Program-made: the position numbers and the translations under genes
Part shown: positions 1-5,266 of the stretch, one piece after another
How positions within the stretch are numbered: position 1 is the stretch's first letter
Layout of the letters: each line of letters opens with the position of its first letter
NCBI GenBank assembly: GCA_027031305.1
Contig: JALVRJ010000158.1
Coordinates: 206 to 5,471, forward strand
Source: Hyphomicrobiales bacterium
GTDB taxonomy: Bacteria > Pseudomonadota > Alphaproteobacteria > Rhizobiales > Aestuariivirgaceae
Reading direction: 5' to 3'
DNA length: 5,266 bases
The notes under the pieces: model-generated
Database searches by the model: none
The model's input: the letters and a program-made list of their open reading frames with translations, nothing else
What the model was told of the DNA's origin: nothing

Positions 1-700
<700 letters not shown>

Positions 701-701
<1 letters not shown>

Positions 702-904
702 TACTCGTTTCCTCCGTCTTTCGTATCGCCGTGCGTCTCTTCCAACCAGCGGTCAATGGCTTCCTTCCGGAAGCGCCAATGGCGGCCAATCTTCTGGCAC
801 GGGACTTTACCTTCCCGAACGAGCTTGTAGAGCGTCGATTTCGGTATTTTCAGGTAGGCAGACAACTCGTCGATGGTAAGAACGGAGCTTGGTTCATCTT
901 TCAT
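701..904 (-). CDS. Small excisionase-type (HTH_17/MerR-like) helix-turn-helix protein leading the BREX-3 operon
   Basis: A complete 67-residue protein made almost entirely of one DNA-binding domain. LTIDELSAYLKIPKSTLYKLV (residues 9-29) forms the two helices of the winged HTH. EGKVPCQKIGRHWRF (31-45) is the wing and RKEAIDRWLEE (46-56) the last helix. This is the excisionase-family/HTH_17 pattern found in prophage Xis proteins and in small regulators. It is the first gene of the operon and its stop overlaps the brxF start by one base, which ties it to BREX expression. It may be an operon autoregulator, a recombination directionality factor for the nearby integrase, or both; the sequence does not decide. 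The start at 904 has only a weak upstream AGG, so initiation may be inefficient. The C-terminal tail (ETHGDTKDGGNE) is polar and probably disordered. Confidence 0.85.
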
Positions 905-952
905 CGGACATGCCTATTCAGGACGCGATTTTCCCCATTACCACGGCCCTGA

Positions 953-981
953 AGCTTACAGTTGCTGCTAATTGCTATCAA
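953..981 (-). promoter_or_regulatory. Candidate sigma70-type promoter for the HTH-brxF-brxC operon
   Basis: Read on the minus strand, TTGATA (981-976) is separated by 17 nt from TAAGCT (958-953), about 50 nt before the HTH start codon. The -35 matches consensus in five of six positions and the -10 in only three. It is offered because the spacing is ideal and the location fits. An alternative, further upstream, is TATTTA (1067-1062) next to the inverted repeat. Confidence 0.3.
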
Positions 982-1071
982 GTAATATTCTCATTGCCGT
1001 TCTCATCATCCCTCCGAATGACGATAAGCACCTGCGGCATGGCTTTAGGGTCTGGTCTCAATAAATACAGC

Positions 1072-1144
1072 GCGCCAGTCTGGCGCAAGAATGGAAAAGT
1101 CAATGACTTGCATTTGATCGTTCATTCTTGCGCCAGACTGGCGC
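1072..1144. repeat. 22-bp perfect inverted repeat with nested palindromes, between integrase and BREX operon
   Basis: Positions 1072-1093 and 1123-1144 are exact reverse complements (22 of 22), separated by 29 nt. Each arm contains its own odd-centred palindrome: GCGCCAGTCTGGCGC (1072-1086) and GCGCCAGACTGGCGC (1130-1144), each with perfect 7-bp half-sites. A third palindrome, AAGTCAATGACTT (1097-1109), lies in the spacer. This architecture resembles paired operators for a dimeric or tetrameric regulator. It can also fold as a long hairpin, but neither side has a T-run typical of an intrinsic terminator. It lies upstream of the BREX operon and downstream of the integrase, both minus-strand. 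The rest of 905-1273 shows no convincing gene. Confidence 0.85.
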
Positions 1145-1273
1145 CACGCAATTTATGGGACCTGAGCCTAGGTGCTCTTGGTCTGTTGAGAAATCGTCGG
1201 TTGCCTCAAGGTGCATCTTGTATTGCACTCATGTCTCGAAAGTTGTTGCTTTCAGTATGTGCTACGTCAAAGC

Positions 1274-2428
1274 TCACCCCAGAGCGCCCTTGAGGGTGTT
1301 GGCGACGTCGTCGGCGGCTTGTTTGACCGGGTTGGCGGCCAGGTGGGCGTAGCGGGCGGTGGTCTGGACCTGCGTGTGGCCGAGGAGCTTGCCGATCATC
1401 GGCAGGCCCTGGCCGGAGGACACGGCGAAGGATGCGAAGGTGTGGCGCAGGTCGTGGATGCGGGCGTCCTTCAAGCCGGCGCGCGCCCGCACGCGTTGCC
1501 AGAAGGGTTGCAGGTCGCTGAGCGGCTTGCCCTCCAGCGTGCCGAATATCACCCACGGGTTGCCCTCGATGCGTTTGGCCTTCTTCAGCTGTTCGATGGC
1601 TGGCCGGCCGAGGTGCACGACCTTGGCGCCAGTCTTGGAATCGGGCAGGCGCAGGGCGCCTTCCTCCAGATCCACATATTCCCACTTCAGGGTCATGATC
1701 TCGCCGAGGCGGCAGCCAGTCAGGATCAGCAGCCGCACGGCGAGGATGGCCGAGGGCAGCTCGATCCTTTCGGCTTCCATCTCGCGCAGCACCTCGCCGA
1801 CCCGGCGGAGTTCCGAGGAGCTGAGGAAGCGTTCGCGCTTCTTCTCCGGATACTTGCGGATGTGCTTGCGCGGATTGGTGCCGTCGGGGCGCAGGCCCCA
1901 CATCTCGGCGAGGTTGAACATCTTGGAGACGACCTCGAGGCAGCGGTTGGCCTGATAAGGGATGTGGCGCAGGTCGTGGTGGAATTTCGCCACGTCGGCG
2001 CGGGTCACTTCCGTCACCGCGAGATGGCCGAGCGCCGGCAGGATGAACCTGCGCAGGTTGCGGCGGTATTCCCGCGCCGTGCTGGCTTTCAGCCGGACGG
2101 CGATGTGTTCGGCGTCGAAACGTTCCGCCAGCTCCCTGACCGTGATCGCGGTGCGCTTCGCCTTGCGTTCGGCGGCAGGGTCTTCACCCTTGCAGGCGGC
2201 GGCGATGATTTCCATCGCGCGGCTGCGGGCCTGGGCGCAGGTCAGCACGGTGGCGGATCCGAGCGTCATCCGGCGTGAGCGCCGCCCGGCCCGGTATTGC
2301 ACGACGTAGCTCTTGCGCCCGCTGGGCAGGACGCGCAGGCCCAGCCCGGGGATTTCCGTATCCCAGATGAAATATTCCGATGCCTTGGGGGAGGCGGCAT
2401 CGACGACGCGCTTGGTGAGTTTGGGCAT
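1274..2428 (-). CDS. int: Tyrosine recombinase / phage-type site-specific integrase (DUF4102 arm-binding type)
   Basis: A protein of 384 residues. The N-terminus MPKLTKRVVDAA followed by LGLRVLPSGRKSYVVQYRAG (29-48) is the DUF4102-type arm-site DNA-binding domain. A SAM-like core-binding domain spans about 97-185. The catalytic domain holds the tyrosine-recombinase residues R240 (TGCRLGE), K265 (SKTG), H325 and R328 (HDLRH), H351 (LLGH) and nucleophile Y360 (TTARYAHL). All are present, so it looks active. The ATG at 2428 is chosen because the homologous N-terminus begins there and AGGGAG lies 9 nt upstream. An ATG two codons earlier (2434) would leave only 3 nt. The longer open frame to 2665 adds an unrelated-looking leader. 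The gene reads away from the tRNA-fMet fragment 366 bp off, the expected arrangement for the enzyme that inserted this element. It likely catalysed integration at tRNA-fMet. Confidence 0.93.
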   Translation of the reverse strand: MPKLTKRVVDAASPKASEYFIWDTEIPGLGLRVLPSGRKSYVVQYRAGRRSRRMTLGSATVLTCAQARSRAMEIIAAACKGEDPAAERKAKRTAITVRELAERFDAEHIAVRLKASTAREYRRNLRRFILPALGHLAVTEVTRADVAKFHHDLRHIPYQANRCLEVVSKMFNLAEMWGLRPDGTNPRKHIRKYPEKKRERFLSSSELRRVGEVLREMEAERIELPSAILAVRLLILTGCRLGEIMTLKWEYVDLEEGALRLPDSKTGAKVVHLGRPAIEQLKKAKRIEGNPWVIFGTLEGKPLSDLQPFWQRVRARAGLKDARIHDLRHTFASFAVSSGQGLPMIGKLLGHTQVQTTARYAHLAANPVKQAADDVANTLKGALG

Positions 2429-2518
2429 GATCATGCGCTCCCTGAGGTGCAGATGAAAGCCTGTTGCTGGACCATTGCGTGCTGGCGTGTCATAGTCAAG
2501 CAACATACTGAAATAGAA

Positions 2519-2538
2519 GAAGAAATGATTATTTCTTC
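2519..2538. repeat. Palindrome with 8-bp arms upstream of the integrase
   Basis: GAAGAAAT (2519-2526) and ATTTCTTC (2531-2538) are perfect inverted arms around a GATT centre. It lies about 90 bp upstream of the integrase start, in AT-rich DNA unlike the GC-rich genes around it. It could be an operator for the integrase promoter, or a bend or protein site in the attachment region. Confidence 0.55.
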
Positions 2539-2609
2539 GAGTTCGTGCGCAATCTCGCCTGCCTGCATGGCGGGCCAAAAGGAGGGGGATGTCCTCGGGA
2601 ATCACCTCG

Positions 2610-2663
2610 GCTTCCATGGAAGCATGGAAGCACGCGCGGCACATCTGGAAGCGATATGGAAAC
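2610..2663. repeat. Cluster of TGGAARC repeats, possible integrase or Xis arm sites
   Basis: TGGAAGC occurs at 2617-2623, 2625-2631 and 2646-2652, with TGGAAAC at 2657-2663. An inverted copy GCTTCCA at 2610-2616 forms the perfect palindrome GCTTCCATGGAAGC (2610-2623). The cluster lies between the integrase gene and the att core, where arm-type binding sites of tyrosine recombinases are normally found. The role is inferred; the repeats are directly visible. Confidence 0.55.
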
Positions 2664-2670
2664 AAGAGGG

Positions 2671-2710
2671 AGCGAAACGGCGTTCATTCGAGCGAAAAGG
2701 CGCGAAAGGG
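2671..2710. repeat. Helically phased GCGAAANGG repeats near the att core
   Basis: AGCGAAACGG (2671-2680), AGCGAAAAGG (2691-2700) and CGCGAAAGGG (2701-2710) are the same 10-base motif, with starts 20 and 10 bp apart. All three therefore face the same side of the helix. Together with the TGGAARC cluster just left of them they are candidates for arm-type or accessory protein sites. Confidence 0.45.
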
Positions 2711-2793
2711 CGGAATTGTGCGGCCCGGCGTATGTGGCGGAAATTGCGGGATAAAACGCATTCGTGCGCGGCATGGCGCAACATATTCAAAAC

Positions 2794-2845
<52 letters not shown>

Positions 2846-2868
2846 TCCCAATATTTCAAAAGCTTCCC

Positions 2869-2893
2869 CGCCGCCCACCCGGGCGGCGTTTTT
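2869..2893 (+). terminator. Intrinsic terminator downstream of the tRNA-fMet fragment
   Basis: CGCCGCCC (2869-2876) pairs perfectly with GGGCGGCG (2881-2888) around an ACCC loop and is followed by TTTTT (2889-2893). It is 28 nt after the tRNA CCA, the usual place for a tRNA terminator. It most likely terminated the original tRNA-fMet gene and marks the DNA to the right as the old chromosomal flank. It would now also insulate cmr from island transcripts. Confidence 0.88.
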
Positions 2894-3012
2894 GCCTGCG
2901 CTGATTTTGGAAGCAAGCGGGGGGGAGGAAATTCTGCATGCGCGCGCCAGGGTGTGTTGCAGGATGGCCCGCCCGCTTATGTGGATAAATTGCCGAGCAG
3001 ATTGATTCGCAA

Positions 3013-3028
3013 CTAACACTGGTGTTAG
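3013..3028. promoter_or_regulatory. Operator-like palindrome upstream of cmr1
   Basis: CTAACACTGGTGTTAG has perfect 7-bp inverted arms (CTAACAC and GTGTTAG) around a TG centre, ending 40 nt before the cmr1 ATG. Size, symmetry and position resemble operators of TetR-type dimers, but no regulator gene is visible in the window. A weak promoter with TTGCCG (2990-2995) and TAACAC (3014-3019), spacer 18 nt, would place its -10 inside the palindrome, suiting repression. The promoter assignment is tentative. Confidence 0.5.
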
Positions 3029-3068
3029 CCTTCCTCCGTCAATTGTCTGCGGGGAGGGATTTCACATC

Positions 3069-4382
3069 ATGGGAGTGCGCCGCATCACGGCGAAGTTCGA
3101 GATTGTCACGCCGATGTTCCTCGGTGGGGCGGAATACGAGGCTTCGCGCATTCGTGGCACGGCGGTGAAGGGCGCACTGGCCTTCTGGTGGCGGGCGCTG
3201 AATTTCGCGCGGTTTGTGGAAGAACAAGGAGGTGATGCCAACAAGGCGCTGGAGGCAATGCGCACACGAGAGCGCACCTTGTTCGGCAGTTCTCAGAAAG
3301 GGCAGGGCGCGTTTCTGCTGCGGGTGAAAGATAAGGAACTGAAAACGATAGATCCACCGGCACAAATGCGCATGAAAGATGGCGGGTTGAAGGGTTCGGT
3401 TGTTGGTGTTGGTGCGCGTTATCTTGGGTATGGACTGGTTAATGCTTTCCACACCAAGGCAAATCCTGCGAAAAACAAGCCGGAAAAGAAAGGAGGGCAG
3501 CTTGAGCGCAATTGTTTCGCCGCCGGACAGCTATTTTCTCTTGAACTGGTTTTCCGGCCAAACGCCGATACGGCTGACATCAAGGAGATTATCGAGGCGC
3601 TCAAGCTGTTCGGCCTGCTCGGTGGCTTGGGTGCACGGGTGCGTCGTGGCTGGGGTTCTTTGGCGCTCACATCGTTAAAGGCTGAAAATCTGCCGGAAGG
3701 TGTGGATGCTGCCTGGCAGGCGCCGGAAAGCCGCGAAGATTACATTGCGCGCCTGAAAGAGCTGTTCACCGACCACCCTTTGCTCCAACAATCCGGTACG
3801 GATTGGCGGCTGACCGCTTTTGCCAGGGAGAGTCGGATATGGGTTGCCAACGAAAAGGAGAACTTTGGCCTCAGCATGCTCGACAAGCTGGGGCGCGCGA
3901 TGCTCAATTATCGCGCGATGGGCAGAGGTGGTGCGACAGCGGTGGGGGGACAAGCCATTCTACGCCAATTTGTGGAAGATCACGACTGGTTTCGGAAAGC
4001 ACACAATGGCGTGGATATTCCATACCGAAGCGCGTTCGGGTTGCCACATATGTATGACAGCTTGAGGGGGGAGGGTGTGACTGTTGCCGGTAAGGAGTCG
4101 GATCGTCGCGCCAGTCCGTTGATGTTTCATATCCATAATGTTGGTCATGAGGCTGTTGGGTTGTTGACGTTGATACCCACGGCTTTTCTTGGGAATGGTC
4201 TGCAAATCCAAGCCACGCGAAGAAAAGGCGTACCTCGCCAGACAAAGCGAGCTTATGATCTTTCTACGCCTTACGGCGCAAAAAATGCCAGTGGATTGGA
4301 TGTGTTGCAAGACTTTGTGGGAGCCGGATCAAGCCACTTCACGCCCAACCAAGTTGTAAGTTTCACACAGGTGCTGCCATGA
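3069..4382 (+). CDS. cmr1: Type III-B CRISPR RAMP protein Cmr1
   Basis: A complete protein of 437 residues. The N-terminus has the Cmr1 signature: a RAMP first strand with TPMFLGGA (14-21), then IRGTAVKGALAFWWRAL (28-44) and LFGS (71-74). A glycine-rich loop, FGLLGGLGARVRRGWGSL (181-198), closes the first RAMP fold. The remaining about 240 residues would form the second RRM-like half, in keeping with the two-domain Cmr1 structure. Cmr1 caps the Cmr complex at the crRNA 3' end with Cmr6 and takes part in target RNA binding. The ATG at 3069 has a strong GGGAGGG about 10 nt upstream. Its stop overlaps the cmr2 start in ATGA, so it is first in a coupled operon. The nearby palindrome (3013-3028) may control it. 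I see no frameshift or truncation. Confidence 0.92.
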   Translation: MGVRRITAKFEIVTPMFLGGAEYEASRIRGTAVKGALAFWWRALNFARFVEEQGGDANKALEAMRTRERTLFGSSQKGQGAFLLRVKDKELKTIDPPAQMRMKDGGLKGSVVGVGARYLGYGLVNAFHTKANPAKNKPEKKGGQLERNCFAAGQLFSLELVFRPNADTADIKEIIEALKLFGLLGGLGARVRRGWGSLALTSLKAENLPEGVDAAWQAPESREDYIARLKELFTDHPLLQQSGTDWRLTAFARESRIWVANEKENFGLSMLDKLGRAMLNYRAMGRGGATAVGGQAILRQFVEDHDWFRKAHNGVDIPYRSAFGLPHMYDSLRGEGVTVAGKESDRRASPLMFHIHNVGHEAVGLLTLIPTAFLGNGLQIQATRRKGVPRQTKRAYDLSTPYGAKNASGLDVLQDFVGAGSSHFTPNQVVSFTQVLP

Positions 4383-5266
4383 GTGGCGGAGGGGAGAAAA
4401 TCCTGCATTTCAGCATCGGGCCGGTGCAGGGGTTCATCGCCGATGCACGGCGCTTGCGGGATTTCTGGGCCGGGTCGTTCCTGCTCTCCTGGTTGGCCGG
4501 GCAGGCCATGAAGGCGGTGGTGGAGAATGGCGGCACGATCGTTTTTCCAAAGGTGGACGGAGACGAGCTGTTCGAGGCGATCAACAATCCTGCAGACGCC
4601 ACCGCCTACATCGGGTCGCTGCCCAACCGCTTCAAGGCAAAAGTGCCGGATGGTTTCGATCCGCAAGAGTGTGTGAAGGCGGTGGAGGGCGCATGGAAAA
4701 GACTGGCGGACAAGATCTGGAACGAGTTCGTCGGGCCGGTTGTTGATATGGGATACGGCAACGACACTAGGGACATCTGGGACAGACAAGTCAACAATTT
4801 CTGGGAAATCACTTGGGTCATGGGCGACGACCCAAGTGACAAGAACAATGCCCGATGGCTGGATCAGCGCAAGAACTGGCGCACGCACTGGCAGGAGGAC
4901 GAGGAAAGCGACCTGTGCACGCTAATGGGCCATTATCAGGAGCTGTCCGGATATACCCGCATTCACGATCGTGACGCGCAGGCGGCCTTCTGGAAGGCGC
5001 TGACGGAACAGGAATATCTGCATCCTCATACGCAGGGGAAGAGGAGCCTGCGCGAACTGAACCTTCGCCCGGATGAACGCCTGTGCGCCATTGCGCTCAT
5101 CAAGCGGGTGTTTCCACTCATTGCGAAGGATGTGCTGGGCTGGTGGCCGGGTGGTGACAAGCTATCCACCATCAACTGGCCCTCCACCAGCTACATCGCG
5201 GCGGTGCCATGGCTGAAGACGGTGGAAAAGTCCATTTCAGAGGATGCGCGCAACAGCTATCCCGCG
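4379..5266 (+). CDS. cmr2: Type III-B Cas10/Cmr2, N-terminal 296 residues, cut by window edge
   Basis: From the ATG at 4379 the frame stays open to the end of the window. Residues 11-40 (FSIGPVQGFIADARRLRDFW, then AGSFLLSWLA) match the conserved Cmr2 N-terminal domain. SLPNRFKA (80-87), PDERLCAIALIKRVF (231-245) and WPSTSYIAAVPW (267-278) are further Cmr2 landmarks. Cas10 is the large subunit of the Cmr complex and usually carries an HD DNase plus Palm/GGDD cyclic-oligoadenylate synthase. Here the protein starts directly at the IGPVQ domain, with no HD motif before it, so ssDNase activity is probably absent. CxxC pairs often seen in this region appear as CTLM (180-183) and CAIA (236-239), suggesting an altered zinc site. 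The GGDD Palm would be to the right and is unseen. The ATGA overlap with cmr1 supports translational coupling. Confidence 0.9.
   Translation, partial: MSGGGEKILHFSIGPVQGFIADARRLRDFWAGSFLLSWLAGQAMKAVVENGGTIVFPKVDGDELFEAINNPADATAYIGSLPNRFKAKVPDGFDPQECVKAVEGAWKRLADKIWNEFVGPVVDMGYGNDTRDIWDRQVNNFWEITWVMGDDPSDKNNARWLDQRKNWRTHWQEDEESDLCTLMGHYQELSGYTRIHDRDAQAAFWKALTEQEYLHPHTQGKRSLRELNLRPDERLCAIALIKRVFPLIAKDVLGWWPGGDKLSTINWPSTSYIAAVPWLKTVEKSISEDARNSYPA

Noticed and set aside
1045..1125. 26-codon minus-strand ORF inside the large inverted repeat
   Set aside because: No convincing ribosome binding site, overlaps the repeat arms, and too short to separate from chance.
1159..1183. Imperfect hairpin (GACC-GAGC paired with GCTC-GGTC) as integrase terminator
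   Set aside because: The stem is interrupted and no T-run follows on the minus strand, so it is not a convincing intrinsic terminator.
889..1293. 134-codon plus-strand frame across the BREX/integrase gap
   Set aside because: No ribosome binding site or domain; it runs through the inverted repeat and into the antisense integrase end.
1211..2278. Long plus-strand open frame of 355 codons
   Set aside because: It lies antisense to the integrase, whose catalytic residues are all recognisable. Its alanine/glycine/histidine-rich translation is typical of a shadow frame in GC-rich DNA.
2429..2665. Extended N-terminus of the integrase from an ATG at 2665
   Set aside because: The extra 79 residues show no family similarity and cover the repeat region. 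The family N-terminus and a good ribosome binding site both point to 2428.
2610..2710. Short CRISPR array next to the Cmr genes
   Set aside because: Repeats are only 7-10 bp with irregular spacing and no spacer-length units; no array is visible anywhere in the window.

Overview
The window looks like part of an alphaproteobacterial chromosome. The basis is moderately high GC, a tRNA-fMet 3' end of alphaproteobacterial type, and an integrase of a style common in that class; the genus cannot be told. It contains parts of two antiphage systems, one on each side of a tRNA-derived attachment site.

Left part (1-904, minus strand): the promoter-proximal end of a type 3 BREX operon. In transcription order it has a small excisionase-type helix-turn-helix protein (904-701), the P-loop protein BrxF (701-225) and the first 62 residues of BrxC/DUF6079 (187 to beyond position 1). 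The HTH stop and the brxF start overlap in TAATG. The remaining BREX-3 genes (pglXI, brxHII, pglZ and a BrxA-type gene) would be expected to the left of the window.

Middle part (905-2840): a roughly 370-bp regulatory gap holds a striking 22-bp perfect inverted repeat with nested palindromes. It is followed by a complete tyrosine recombinase on the minus strand (2428-1274). A region rich in short repeats and palindromes (2519-2710) then leads to a 47-bp 3' fragment of tRNA-fMet (2794-2840). This is the expected att scar of an element that integrated into a tRNA-fMet gene. The fragment reads rightward with the integrase on its 5' side, so the BREX-3/integrase element lies to the left and an intact tRNA-fMet is expected at its far left end. 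Sequence to the right is the original downstream flank, including a strong intrinsic terminator that probably belonged to the tRNA.

Right part (2895-5266, plus strand): a short promoter/operator region with a 16-bp palindrome precedes cmr1 (3069-4382) and the first 296 codons of cmr2/cas10 (4379 to the end). The two overlap in ATGA and form the start of a type III-B CRISPR (Cmr) effector operon. The Cas10 N-terminus shows no HD nuclease motif. No CRISPR array or adaptation gene is visible.

The systems are therefore a DNA-level defence (BREX) carried on a mobile island and an RNA-guided defence (Cmr) in the flanking DNA. About 230 bp separate the att scar from the cmr1 start. I see no wholly unknown protein system; the least explained parts are the non-coding control elements.
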